A DNA stretch of 64,000 bases, from assembly GCA_014799805.1 (NCBI GenBank), contig JAAVHJ010000004.1, positions 88,025 through 152,024 of the forward strand. The letters are read 5' to 3'. The notes under the pieces were generated by a model that had not been told where the DNA came from, ran no database searches, and saw nothing but the letters and a program-made list of their open reading frames with translations. A program made the position numbers and the translations under genes. Each line of letters starts with the position of its first letter. Positions within the stretch are counted from its first letter, which is position 1. The stretch comes from Ruminococcus sp. GTDB lineage: Bacteria; Bacillota; Clostridia; Oscillospirales; Ruminococcaceae. Below, piece after piece: positions 34,700 to 44,666 of this stretch.

Positions 34700-36254
34700 A
34701 CATCCGCTCAGAATTTTAAAATATAGCACAAAAACATTATGGCTATTAATTTTTCCTATCTTACGTGGTGCTATGAATATTAAAAATTCCCTTGTATTTC
34801 AAGAAATGAAAAATATTCCTGAAATTTTTTTCAATTGGCTACATGGCGTCTGGTTCGATTTATTGATATTAGCATGTATTTTAGGCTATGGATTTCTTGT
34901 CTGGTTTTTCAGAAAATTTACTGTAAAAGAAAATCAAATCTATGTACAGGACGGCTTTATTTTTACCAGAATACGCATTTTACCAATCAAAAATATTTCT
35001 TCTATGACAATTGAACGACCGTTTTTTTTAAAAGCATTTCATGCATCTTATATTTATATAGATACAGCTTCTGGCTTGCTGGACGTTGCGGATATTCAGT
35101 TATTAATTAAACAACAAGATGAAATGATATTTTATTCTGCTTTGCCTAGAATCCGACACGGAAAACGTCATAATTATCAGCAGAAAGTGAAAATATGGCA
35201 AATCTTATTATTTTCTGTTATTTTTTCAAGTAGTTTTTCAGGAGCGTTATATCTTGCTATGTTCTGGTTTCAAGGCGGTAGAATTGCAAGAGATTTAATT
35301 AACGAATTTCAACTGACAGAGCGTTTAAATTTAGTCTCACAGGAAGTTGCAGAACATCTTGCAGGCATTCCGCCAATTGCTGTTGCAGTAGGCATTGTGA
35401 TTTTATCTACATGGGGATTGTCTTTTATTAATAATTTACTCAGATATAGCGGATTTTACATGGAAAGTGATAAAAGACAATTATTTGTCAAAAGCGGTAT
35501 TATAACAACCAGATTTTTTCATTTACAGAATCATAAAATTAATTTTCTGGATATTCGGCAAAATTTTATTACTAAAATGTTTCAAATATATTCTTTTACA
35601 GTCAATTGCTCTGGTTACGGCACACAAAAAGGCACTTTGCCAATTTGCTTGCCAATTTTGACACGTAAGCAATTAGAAACTGCAATGCCGTTTATTTTTC
35701 CAGCCAGTCGTATGTTAAAAATTCAATTAAGACCGCCAAAAAGCTCTTGGTTTGGTTATACTTGCATTTGGATTATTTATTTGCTTTCCATTATTCCCGC
35801 AACAGAATTCATGAAATATTTATCTCCGACAGTGCAGGAATTTTTAAACATGTTTGAGTCTATCAGTGTGATTATTCCTGCGAAAGAAATCACCGAACAG
35901 CTTTTACCCGCCTTGCAGGAAATTTTAAACTCTTTGCAATTTATGATTGCATTGCCGATTTTCTGGAAATTAATTATTCAAGTGAGTGCTTTGCTTACTA
36001 ATGGTGTGACAATTTCTAAAAATCAAGTTTTTGTAAAATATTGCAAAGGCTTTACATTTCATACGATTATAGCCGAAAAAGACTGCATTGTAAAAATTCG
36101 TATTCAACAATATATCTGGCAGAAATGGGCAAACAAATGTCATTTGACAATTTATTTTCGTTCTGAAAAGTCCAGAAATTGCAAATTATATGGCTTAAAT
36201 TATCAGCAAACGAAAGCATATTTTAGTGAATTTTTAACGCCAGTAAATAAATGA
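34689..36254 (+). CDS. Multi-PH-domain membrane protein (YdbT-like)
   Basis: A 521-residue protein with paired membrane helices and three bPH_2 (DUF304) units: about 70-150 (VKENQIYVQDG, then RIRILPIKNISSM), about 255-340 (MESDKRQLFVKSGIITTRF, with NCSGYG) and about 430-510 (ISKNQVFVKYCKG). It is coupled to the preceding gene by overlap. No terminator separates it from the dockerin genes that start 14 bases further on. Confidence 0.8.
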   Translation: MHREHPLRILKYSTKTLWLLIFPILRGAMNIKNSLVFQEMKNIPEIFFNWLHGVWFDLLILACILGYGFLVWFFRKFTVKENQIYVQDGFIFTRIRILPIKNISSMTIERPFFLKAFHASYIYIDTASGLLDVADIQLLIKQQDEMIFYSALPRIRHGKRHNYQQKVKIWQILLFSVIFSSSFSGALYLAMFWFQGGRIARDLINEFQLTERLNLVSQEVAEHLAGIPPIAVAVGIVILSTWGLSFINNLLRYSGFYMESDKRQLFVKSGIITTRFFHLQNHKINFLDIRQNFITKMFQIYSFTVNCSGYGTQKGTLPICLPILTRKQLETAMPFIFPASRMLKIQLRPPKSSWFGYTCIWIIYLLSIIPATEFMKYLSPTVQEFLNMFESISVIIPAKEITEQLLPALQEILNSLQFMIALPIFWKLIIQVSALLTNGVTISKNQVFVKYCKGFTFHTIIAEKDCIVKIRIQQYIWQKWANKCHLTIYFRSEKSRNCKLYGLNYQQTKAYFSEFLTPVNK

Positions 36255-36268
36255 AAGGATAGTTAGTT

Positions 36269-37417
36269 ATGAAAAAAAGAATATTAATTTCTATTTTGAC
36301 AGCATTATTATTATCAGCTCCTGTTACAATTCACGCAAATGCATTATTAGGTGATGTAAATCAAAATTCTGGGCTTGATGTCAATGACGCTTATGCGATA
36401 TTAGAACATTTTGCAAGTATTGGGGCAGGGAATGGCGGAACGCTTTCTGATACGGCACTGATGTCAGCAGATTACAATGCAGATGGCAAGATAGATGAAA
36501 AAGATATTTTTAAGATTTTTTTTAATGCTCCTCAATCAGAGCAAATTCTTGCAAAAAAATCAAAAGAACTTGTCACAATTTTAGACGAAATCGCCACAAT
36601 TGATAAATGGAAAGAAGACTGGAAAAAGGCATATTCCATTCAGCTTATTGAATTTCAATCTTATCAAAATCGTTATGAATTAGCAGATATTAATGGCGAT
36701 TCTATTCCAGAATTATTTATTAAATTCTATGAAGATACATACAAAACAATGGTTTATACTTATCAAGACGGCTCCTGTCAGCAAATTTATTTTCCAACAG
36801 AAAGTGGAGCGATTGAATCTTGTAATCTATATGCTTGTTCTGAATTTGATGGCTTATTTGTTCAGAATTCTCTAACTTCTACAACAGATACTGGTAATTA
36901 TTTTTGTGATGTTGTTACTATTTATAAAATAGATAATTTTACAGCAATTCCACAACATACACTGATTAGTGATTATGCCAATGATAGTTACTATTTTGAT
37001 GATACTCCTATTACAAGTGAAGAATATAATAACTATCAGGAATCTGCTTATTGGCATTCTTGTTTTTCTGACACAACAAAACGTGATTTATTAAATATTT
37101 ACGGTTCTGACGAAGTACAAGCAAATTTTATCAAAGATTCTATTAATTTTAATCAGGGTTGGCTTGAATTTAAAGTTACTTGCAATGATATTACAGAAAA
37201 ATCTAATATTACATTTCATATTGTGCCACATGGTTCAGAACATATATTAGAAAATGCTATTGAAGAATCTGACACGGATAATTTATATGAAACGATTCAT
37301 AGTAGTGATTTTAATACTTATTGCAGACTTTGGGAAATTCCTGACGGCGATTATGATTTATTTATGCTAGCTGATGACGCAACAGAATTAGATAGTATTA
37401 CATTTGAAGTTAAGTAA
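36269..37417 (+). CDS. Secreted N-terminal dockerin protein, tandem paralogue 1
   Basis: A 382-residue exported protein. The signal peptide (1-25, ending IHANA) is followed at once by a dockerin (about 27-88). Loop one reads DVNQNSGLD and loop two DYNADGKID. They are separated by a conserved ASIGAGNGG insert longer than that of a classical dockerin. The remainder (about 105-382) is a beta-rich domain starting WKKAYSIQL with a calcium-loop-like DINGDSIPELFI (about 147-158). I cannot assign a function; similar DxNxDxxPELF segments occur in VCBS/FG-GAP-like propeller or binding modules. It may be read from the ydbS/ydbT promoter, since no terminator intervenes. Confidence 0.8.
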   Translation: MKKRILISILTALLLSAPVTIHANALLGDVNQNSGLDVNDAYAILEHFASIGAGNGGTLSDTALMSADYNADGKIDEKDIFKIFFNAPQSEQILAKKSKELVTILDEIATIDKWKEDWKKAYSIQLIEFQSYQNRYELADINGDSIPELFIKFYEDTYKTMVYTYQDGSCQQIYFPTESGAIESCNLYACSEFDGLFVQNSLTSTTDTGNYFCDVVTIYKIDNFTAIPQHTLISDYANDSYYFDDTPITSEEYNNYQESAYWHSCFSDTTKRDLLNIYGSDEVQANFIKDSINFNQGWLEFKVTCNDITEKSNITFHIVPHGSEHILENAIEESDTDNLYETIHSSDFNTYCRLWEIPDGDYDLFMLADDATELDSITFEVK

Positions 37418-37457
37418 AATAAATAATAAAAATAATTACAAGAAGGGATAGTTAGTT

Positions 37458-38600
37458 ATGAAAAAAAATATATTTATTTTGATAGCGTTAATATTATTAT
37501 CAGCTCCTGTTACAATTCATGCAAATGCAATATTAGGTGATGTAAATGGTGATTCTGTGCTTGATGTCAATGATGCTTATGCAATATTAGAACATTCTGC
37601 AAGTATTGGGGCTGGGAATGGCGGAACGCTTTCTGATAAAGCACTTATGTCAGCAGATTTCAGTGCAGATGGTAAAGTAAACGCAAAAGACGCTTTTAAA
37701 ATTTTGGTTTATCTCTCTAAATCAGGACAACCCGTTCCAAATGGTTTAAACCAAATTGACACAGAGGAATGGAAACAGGCATATACAATTCAGCTTGATA
37801 ATTTTCAGTCTTATAAAAATCGTTATGAATTAGCAGATATTAACGGCGATTCTATTCCAGAATTATTTATTATGCTCGGAGATACATCTGAAACAATAGT
37901 TTATACTTATCAAAATGGCTCTTGTCAGCAAATTCATTTTCCAACAGAAAGCGGAGCTGTTGACACTTGGAATATGTATATTTCTTTTGAATTTGACGGC
38001 TTATTTGTTTCTCATTACGAAAGTTCTATAACGGATACTGGTAATTATTTTTATAATATTGATACCATTTATGAAATAGATGAAAATTTGCAGGCAATTC
38101 CAAAACATGAACTAATTAAAGATTATACTAATGATAGTTACTATTTTGATAATAATCCTATTACAAAGGAAGAATATAATCATTATCATGAAAATATTTA
38201 TCAGTTGGATCATTTTTATGATATAGACAATCATGATTTATTAACTATCTATGGTACAGGCAAATTAAAAGCAAATTTTATTAAAAATTCTATTCATTTT
38301 GAAAAGGGCTGGCTTATGTTTAAAATTGACTGCAATCAGATTACAGAAAAATCTAATATTACATTTCATGTTGTGCCACATGGTACAGAACATATATTAG
38401 AAAATGCAATTGAATATACAGATATAGAATTTTACATGAGTAGTTTATATGAAGCGATTCATAATGATTATAATGCTTACTGTGTACTTGGGGAAATTCC
38501 TGACGGCGATTATGATATATTTTTTTTAGCAGACGATGGAACAGAAATAAATAACATTACATTTAAAGTTGAGGACAATAAATCAGTTTATATTTATTAA
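37458..38600 (+). CDS. Secreted N-terminal dockerin protein, tandem paralogue 2
   Basis: A 380-residue protein closely similar along its whole length to the gene before it: the same signal peptide and dockerin (loops DVNGDSVLD and DFSADGKVN, again with ASIGAGNGG between), the same YELADINGDSIPELF and the same TFHVVPHGTEH segment. The first dockerin loop is more canonical here than in paralogue 1. It starts 40 bases after paralogue 1, behind AAGGGATAG. The pair is evidently a recent tandem duplication. It contains one GATC site (38208). Confidence 0.8.
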   Translation: MKKNIFILIALILLSAPVTIHANAILGDVNGDSVLDVNDAYAILEHSASIGAGNGGTLSDKALMSADFSADGKVNAKDAFKILVYLSKSGQPVPNGLNQIDTEEWKQAYTIQLDNFQSYKNRYELADINGDSIPELFIMLGDTSETIVYTYQNGSCQQIHFPTESGAVDTWNMYISFEFDGLFVSHYESSITDTGNYFYNIDTIYEIDENLQAIPKHELIKDYTNDSYYFDNNPITKEEYNHYHENIYQLDHFYDIDNHDLLTIYGTGKLKANFIKNSIHFEKGWLMFKIDCNQITEKSNITFHVVPHGTEHILENAIEYTDIEFYMSSLYEAIHNDYNAYCVLGEIPDGDYDIFFLADDGTEINNITFKVEDNKSVYIY

Positions 38601-38627
38601 AATTTTAGCACACTAGAGCATTTTTGC

Positions 38628-38656
38628 TTGACAAATAACTATTCTTGATTTATACT
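38628..38656 (+). promoter_or_regulatory. SigA-type promoter for dockerin paralogue 3
   Basis: Consensus TTGACA (38628-38633), a 17-base spacer and TATACT (38651-38656), about 34 bases before the ATG. Confidence 0.75.
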
Positions 38657-38689
38657 GGATAAAGAAAATAAATGAAAGGATAGTTATTT

Positions 38690-40330
38690 ATGAAAAAAAG
38701 AATATTGATTTTTACACTAACAGCATTACTTGTGTCAGCAAGTTCTGCACTTAGTGCAAATGCAATTACACTAGGCGATGTAAATGGTGATTCTAATATT
38801 GACGCACTTGATGCTACCGATATACTAATACATTCTGCAAGTGTAGGTGCAGGAAATGGCGGTACACTTTTGGGTGAAGCACTTACTTCCTCTGATGTCA
38901 ATGGAGATGGCATTGTAGATGCAGTTGATGCTACTGAAATTTTGATTTATTCCGCTGAAATAGGTGCAGGAAATAAATATATATTCCCTGCTGAAAATCA
39001 GGTCACTGATGATGAATGGAAACAAGCGTATCAAATTCAGCTTAATAATTTACAGACTGATGAAGAATATTATTATTATGACTTAGTAGATATTAACAAC
39101 GATTCTGTTCCTGAATTATTTGTTATACTTTCGGAGGGTCAACAAAACGTACTAACAATTTATTCTTATCAAAATGGCATTTGTCAGCCATTTACTTTCC
39201 AGACAAAAAACGGGGCTGTTTCCACTTCATTGAATACTTCGACGAGGGATTATAAATATCCTTCTGCATATTATGCAACAGAAGAAAATGCTTTGCTAGT
39301 TCAAAATGTGGAATATGATTGGGATATTTATCAAATCAATAATATAAATGCAAGTCTGGAACATCAACTTTCTTGTGATTTTACTACTGACGAAGGAGCT
39401 TATTATTATGATGGTAATCCTATTACAGAAAATCAATACAACGAATATTTAGAAGTTTATTTTAATAATTATTGGATTTCCTCCTGTTCTGCAACAGATA
39501 GTATATTGCTAAATAGTTACAGCACAACAGGAGAATTACAGGCATCTTTTGATTCTGTTTATTATTCCATTGCTTATGGCACTCTTGATTTTGCGATTAC
39601 TTGTAATAATATTACAGAAAAATCTAATGCAACTGTTAATATTGTTCCACATGGCACTTCTCACACAATAGAGGCAATTGCAAATTCAGAATGGACAGAT
39701 TACAGTTCCTCTTTATATGAATCAGCCCATTATAATTACAACTATCTATATATGCCCTCAGATATAACGGCTGGTGAATATGATTTATTTATATTAGCTG
39801 ATGATTTTGTCACAGAATTAGATAGTGTTACGTTTACAGTTGCTGAAAAAGATACTAGATATAAAGATGTTTACAAAAATAAATTAGCAAGTATTTCTGA
39901 TTACATGTATAGCTTATATGATTTAAATAGTGATGGCATTCCAGAATTATTTATTTCTACTGGCGATTATCATGCTGCTGGAATAAACCTTTATACTTGT
40001 TCAGATGGCTATCTTAAAGAAGTCACTGGAGAGTATGGTCTGGGCAGTTATGGAACAGTAAATGTTTCTAATAATATTTTATTGAGTTGGTATTATGGTA
40101 TGGATTATGAAAGTTCATTCTTTTATTACATGGCAGACGATAATACACTTGAATTACAAGATTATTTTTCAATAGACCATAATACCACTCCGGCTACCTA
40201 TTACTATTATGAATCAGATATTACAGAAGCTGAATATAATGCACTCCACGCACCTTATGATAATTTATACTATGTAGAATTAGGCAGAGATTATAAAATT
40301 TCAAATACAAGTCCAATTGATAATTATTAA
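38690..40330 (+). CDS. Secreted N-terminal dockerin protein, tandem paralogue 3 (extended)
   Basis: A 546-residue relative of the two preceding genes, more diverged. After the signal peptide (1-24), the dockerin (about 25-92) has two strong calcium loops (DVNGDSNID and DVNGDGIVD), each followed by the DATEIL-type helix, with the SVGAGNGG insert. The common beta-rich domain follows (DINNDSVPELF), and a C-terminal extension of about 150 residues contains a second DLNSDGIPELF loop, so the binding module appears to be duplicated inside this protein. It has its own promoter. Function unknown. Confidence 0.8.
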   Translation: MKKRILIFTLTALLVSASSALSANAITLGDVNGDSNIDALDATDILIHSASVGAGNGGTLLGEALTSSDVNGDGIVDAVDATEILIYSAEIGAGNKYIFPAENQVTDDEWKQAYQIQLNNLQTDEEYYYYDLVDINNDSVPELFVILSEGQQNVLTIYSYQNGICQPFTFQTKNGAVSTSLNTSTRDYKYPSAYYATEENALLVQNVEYDWDIYQINNINASLEHQLSCDFTTDEGAYYYDGNPITENQYNEYLEVYFNNYWISSCSATDSILLNSYSTTGELQASFDSVYYSIAYGTLDFAITCNNITEKSNATVNIVPHGTSHTIEAIANSEWTDYSSSLYESAHYNYNYLYMPSDITAGEYDLFILADDFVTELDSVTFTVAEKDTRYKDVYKNKLASISDYMYSLYDLNSDGIPELFISTGDYHAAGINLYTCSDGYLKEVTGEYGLGSYGTVNVSNNILLSWYYGMDYESSFFYYMADDNTLELQDYFSIDHNTTPATYYYYESDITEAEYNALHAPYDNLYYVELGRDYKISNTSPIDNY

Positions 40331-40335
40331 TTAAA

Positions 40336-40387
40336 AAACTCCTGTATCTTTGTATAATTAATACATAGATACAGGAGATTATTTTTT
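40336..40387 (+). terminator. Terminator after dockerin paralogue 3
   Basis: CTCCTGTATCT and AGATACAGGAG arms enclose a loop of about 17 bases, itself partly paired, and are followed by ATTATTTTTT. Confidence 0.75.
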
Positions 40388-40505
40388 AGATAATTATCAC
40401 ATGATAACCTGTAATATTGCACAGAATCTAAGCATATTTACAAAACTTGTGATGTTCTGTCAAATCGCAAATATTCGATACAGGGACACAGGGGGGAATG
40501 ATTTA

Positions 40506-43136
40506 TTACTTGTTATTAATAGCAGCTTGAGCAGCAGCTAATCTTGCAATTGGTACACGGAATGGTGAGCAAGATACATAGCTTAAGCCAATCTTATGGC
40601 AGAATTCAACAGAAGTTGGGTCGCCACCATGTTCGCCACAAATACCAAGATGCATTTCTGGACGAACTTCTTTGCCCATCTTAACAGCCATTTCCATTAA
40701 CTTGCCAACACCTGTCTGGTCAAGTTTTGCAAATGGGTCATTTTCAAAGATTTTTGCTTCATAGTAAGCATTCAGGAACTTACCTGCATCATCACGGGAG
40801 AAACCATAAGTCATCTGTGTCAGGTCATTTGTACCAAAGCAGAAGAATTCAGCTTCTTTTGCAATTTCATCAGCTGTTAATGCAGCTCTTGGAATTTCAA
40901 TCATAGTACCAACTTCATATTTCAAATCAGCACCTGCTGCTGCAATTTCAGCGTCAGCAGTTTCAACAACGAATTTCTTGACATATTTTAATTCTTTGAT
41001 TTCGCCAACCAATGGAATCATGATTTCTGGTACTAAATCCCAATCTGGGTGAGCTTTCTTGACATTAATAGCGGCACGGATAACAGCCTTTGTCTGCATT
41101 TTTGCAATTTCTGGGTAGGTAACTGCCAGACGGCAACCACGGTGTCCCATCATTGGGTTAAATTCATGCAGAGATGCAATAATATTCTTGATAGTTTCAA
41201 CAGATTTACCCTGTGCTTCAGCTAATTTCTGAATATCTTCTTCGTCAGTAGGAACAAATTCATGCAATGGTGGGTCTAAGAAACGAATTGTTACAGGATT
41301 GCCTTCCAAAGCTTCATAGAGTGCTTCAAAGTCAGCTTGTTGCATTGGCAGGATTTTATCTAAAGCAGCTTCACGTTCTTCCACAGTATCAGAGCAAATC
41401 ATTTCACGGAACGCAGCAATTCTGGATTCTTCAAAGAACATATGCTCTGTACGGCAAAGACCGATACCTTCTGCACCAAGTTCTCTTGCTTTCTTTGCGT
41501 CAGCTGGAGTATCTGCATTGGTACGAACTTTCAGAGTTCTGTATTTGTCAGCCCAAGCCATAATTCTACCGAATTCACCTGCAATCTGTGCATCAACAGT
41601 TGGAATAATACCATCATAGATATTACCAGTTGTACCATCAATAGAAATTGCATCACCCTCTGTAAATGTCTTGCCAGCGAGTTCAAATTTCTTATTTTCT
41701 TCGTCCATTTTAATATCGCCACAACCAGATACACAGCATGTACCCATACCACGTGCAACAACAGCTGCATGAGATGTCATACCACCACGAACAGTTAAAA
41801 TACCCTGTGCAGATTTCATACCTGTAATATCTTCTGGAGATGTTTCCAGACGAACTAATACAACTTTTTCGCCTTTTTCAGCCCATGCTACAGCGTCATC
41901 TGCTGTAAATACAATTTTACCGCAAGCTGCACCTGGAGAAGCACCTAAGCCTTTGCCAATTGGTGTAGCAGCTTTCAAAGCCTTTGCGTCAAACTGTGGG
42001 TGCAACAAAGTATCCAAATTTCTTGGGTCAATCATTGCAACAGCTTCTTCTTCTGTCTTCATGCCTTCGTCAACTAAATCACAAGCAATTTTCAAAGCAG
42101 CCTGAGCTGTTCTCTTGCCGTTTCTAGTCTGGAGCATATACAAATGACCATGTTCAACAGTAAATTCCATGTCCTGCATGTCATGATAGTGATTTTCCAA
42201 AGTAGCACAAACTTCCTGGAAGTCTTTAAAAGCTTCAGGGAATTTTTCAGCCATCTGAGCGATTGGCATAGGTGTTCTAACACCTGCTACAACATCTTCG
42301 CCCTGTGCATTTGTCAAGAATTCGCCCATGAGTTTCTTTTCGCCTGTTGCAGGGTCACGTGTAAATGCTACACCTGTACCGCAATCATCACCCATGTTAC
42401 CGAATGCCATAGACTGAACGTTTACAGCAGTACCCCAGCTAAATGGAATATCATTGTCACGTCTGTAAACATTTGCTCTCGGGTTGTCCCAGCTACGGAA
42501 TACAGCTTTAATTGCACCCATAAGTTGTTCTTTTGGGTCAGCTGGGAAATCTACACCGATTTTTTCTTTATATTCAGCTTTGAACTGAGAAGCAAGTTCT
42601 TTCAGGTCGTCAGCAGTTAATTCAACGTCCTGTGTTACGCCTCTTTCAGCTTTCATTTTGTCGATGAGTTCTTCAAAATACTTCTTGCCAACTTCCATTA
42701 CAACATCAGAATACATTTGAATAAATCTTCTGTAGCAGTCCCAAGCCCATCTTTCATTGCCAGACTTTTCAGCAATAGAAGCAACAACTTCTTCATTTAA
42801 ACCTAAATTCAAGATTGTATCCATCATACCAGGCATAGATGCTCTTGCACCAGAACGAACAGAAACAAGCAAAGGATTTTCAATATCACCGAATTTTTTT
42901 CCAGTTACTTCTTCCATCTTAGTGATGTTTTCTTCGATTTCAGCAACGATTTCATCACTGATACCATTGTCCTCATAATACTGTGTACAAGCCTCTGTTG
43001 TAATTGTGAAGCCCTGTGGTACTCTGTCCTTGCCAAAAATAGAAGTCATTTCAGCCAGATTTGCACCTTTGCCACCCAGAAGTTCACGCATTGTAGCGTT
43101 ACCTTCAGTGAACTGATAAACATATTTCTTGCTCAT
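40506..43136 (-). CDS. ppdK: Pyruvate, phosphate dikinase
   Basis: An 876-residue enzyme interconverting pyruvate, ATP and phosphate with PEP, AMP and pyrophosphate. It has the N-terminal nucleotide-binding domain (LLGGKGANLAEMT, SVRSGARASMPGMMDT), the swivelling phosphohistidine domain with the active His in RGGMTSHAAVVARGMGT (about 455), and the C-terminal PEP/pyruvate barrel (GLCRTEHMF, GTNDLTQMT, ICGEHGGDP). In anaerobes that save ATP with pyrophosphate it often replaces or supplements pyruvate kinase. It is monocistronic, with GGAGGTAAAGACC before the ATG. Confidence 0.97.
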   Translation of the reverse strand: MSKKYVYQFTEGNATMRELLGGKGANLAEMTSIFGKDRVPQGFTITTEACTQYYEDNGISDEIVAEIEENITKMEEVTGKKFGDIENPLLVSVRSGARASMPGMMDTILNLGLNEEVVASIAEKSGNERWAWDCYRRFIQMYSDVVMEVGKKYFEELIDKMKAERGVTQDVELTADDLKELASQFKAEYKEKIGVDFPADPKEQLMGAIKAVFRSWDNPRANVYRRDNDIPFSWGTAVNVQSMAFGNMGDDCGTGVAFTRDPATGEKKLMGEFLTNAQGEDVVAGVRTPMPIAQMAEKFPEAFKDFQEVCATLENHYHDMQDMEFTVEHGHLYMLQTRNGKRTAQAALKIACDLVDEGMKTEEEAVAMIDPRNLDTLLHPQFDAKALKAATPIGKGLGASPGAACGKIVFTADDAVAWAEKGEKVVLVRLETSPEDITGMKSAQGILTVRGGMTSHAAVVARGMGTCCVSGCGDIKMDEENKKFELAGKTFTEGDAISIDGTTGNIYDGIIPTVDAQIAGEFGRIMAWADKYRTLKVRTNADTPADAKKARELGAEGIGLCRTEHMFFEESRIAAFREMICSDTVEEREAALDKILPMQQADFEALYEALEGNPVTIRFLDPPLHEFVPTDEEDIQKLAEAQGKSVETIKNIIASLHEFNPMMGHRGCRLAVTYPEIAKMQTKAVIRAAINVKKAHPDWDLVPEIMIPLVGEIKELKYVKKFVVETADAEIAAAGADLKYEVGTMIEIPRAALTADEIAKEAEFFCFGTNDLTQMTYGFSRDDAGKFLNAYYEAKIFENDPFAKLDQTGVGKLMEMAVKMGKEVRPEMHLGICGEHGGDPTSVEFCHKIGLSYVSCSPFRVPIARLAAAQAAINNK

Positions 43137-43314
43137 TGGTCTTTACCTCCAAAATAGATTTTTCCGACATTGCATACAAGCCTCTGTCGGATTACTTTTC
43201 TATTATACCATATTATGAAAAAAAAATCTATCGTTTTTTGGTAGAATTTCTGCTTTTATTTTACAGCACTTTTCACAAAAATTATGAATAAACTAAAAAC
43301 TTTGCAAGAAAATA

Positions 43315-43344
43315 TAAAAAACGCCTGCCGAATGACAGGCGTTA
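43315..43344 (-). terminator. Terminator retained downstream of a decayed dockerin gene
   Basis: AACGCCTG and CAGGCGTT arms with an eight-base loop are followed on the minus strand by TTTTTT. No intact minus-strand gene ends here; only the dockerin remnant does. Confidence 0.7.
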
Positions 43345-43354
43345 ACTATCAAAT

Positions 43355-43843
43355 TTTATTCCTCAATTAACATACGCTTGAGAAGTACAAGGTCAAATAT
43401 ATTACGTCTTGACACAGGTCAGCATTTTGCCAGTTTGGCAAGTTACCAGAATCAAGCAACCATTTTTGCAACATTACAATATCAGTCACACCAACTTCAC
43501 CATCACAATTCAAATTACCAGATGCAATTTCAGATGTTTCTGCAAGCAAATACATGCATTCAACGTGGTAAACAGCTTAATGGAACTCCAGATAGATTAT
43601 TAGTTTGTTTGTTATTAATTTTGCAGGATACCCATTGTATTCCTTAACGTCTAAACGTAATGTTTGCCTACTTTTACCCTTATACATAACATCTTCAACA
43701 ATTTCGGAAGGAATATTCAGAAATTTACAAATTTTTTCTTTCATATTTGTTGTATCTGCAAATGCTGAAAAGTTTCCTATACTTTTTAAAAGCATGTCTG
43801 CAGAAATAGAACCGTAAAAATCGATTTCATTTTCATAACACAC
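43355..43843 (-). pseudogene. Decayed secreted dockerin-protein gene
   Basis: Pieces of one likely gene lie in different frames on the minus strand. From 43836 a frame opens MKMKSIFTVLFLQTCF, like the start of a signal peptide, then stops. In another frame (43843-43577) about 88 codons include SAFADTT and the VMYKGKSRQTLRLD segment. A third frame (43555-43367) holds a first dockerin repeat (NLNCDGEVGVTDIVMLQKWLL) up to DLCQD, after which the frame breaks; the expected second half, NIFDLVLLKRML, continues in yet another frame to a stop near 43357. A good terminator follows. The parent function is unknown. The remnant alone shows at least two frameshifts or small deletions. Confidence 0.65.
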
Positions 43844-44003
43844 ACTTCTTTACAAATATATAGAAAGTAAACTATTACTTTCTAGTTCAGCATAATAAAA
43901 AATCGTTCACGGTCATATCATATTCTTTCTAAATAATATCCTCTAATAAGCAACCCCATCTTTAATATAATAATATAATCAGAAATCGGACAGCTCCTTA
44001 TAT

Positions 44004-44621
44004 TTATCTTATGAAATGAGTACGTTCAAACGGTTCTTTTTCTGGCAAGCCATAAGTTTCTTTACCAATTGCAATGCTTTTTATGAGAAAAGTCATATTT
44101 CTAGCAAGGGTTCTCATAGTTTGCAAGCCCTCAGCATCTTGTAATGCTTCGCCTTGCATTCTACCATGAATACTATTCCAATATTGACTAGATGCAATTG
44201 GCATACCAGATATTGTGAAAAATTTATTCATTTCATCAAATGTTGATGATAGACCACCACGCCTTGCAACTGCGATACCTGCACCGACTTTCATTGTTTT
44301 ATCAAAGTGAGTACTATAAAAAAGCCTTGTCAAAAATGCTATCAGCATTGCATTTGCAGATGCATAATAAACTGGACTTCCCACTACAAGACCATCACAT
44401 TCTTGAAATTTCTGTGCTGTTTCGTTTACGATGTCATCAAAGACACATTTGCCGTTTTCAGCACAGGAATTACAGGCTACACAACCTCTTATCGCTTGAT
44501 TACCAACATGAATTATTTCAGTTTCAATACTATTTTCATTGAAAATTTTTTCCATCTCATGTAAAGCAATATATGTATTGCCTTTTGCATGAGGGCTTCC
44601 ATTAATTAATATTACTTTCAT
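44004..44621 (-). CDS. Flavodoxin-fold NAD(P)H-dependent FMN oxidoreductase
   Basis: A 205-residue protein. It opens with the FMN-phosphate loop INGSPHAKGNT (about 5-15). A cysteine cluster CVACNSCAENGKC (about 47-59) could hold an iron-sulfur centre or disulfide, as in iron-sulfur flavoproteins. VVGSPVYYAS (about 79-88) completes the flavodoxin-like site. The start at 44621 follows AAAGGTGATTTT. The substrate is unknown. Confidence 0.85.
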   Translation of the reverse strand: MKVILINGSPHAKGNTYIALHEMEKIFNENSIETEIIHVGNQAIRGCVACNSCAENGKCVFDDIVNETAQKFQECDGLVVGSPVYYASANAMLIAFLTRLFYSTHFDKTMKVGAGIAVARRGGLSSTFDEMNKFFTISGMPIASSQYWNSIHGRMQGEALQDAEGLQTMRTLARNMTFLIKSIAIGKETYGLPEKEPFERTHFIR

Positions 44622-44666
44622 AAAATCACCTTTATTATTTATTTTAGCTATATATAGCTATTTCTA

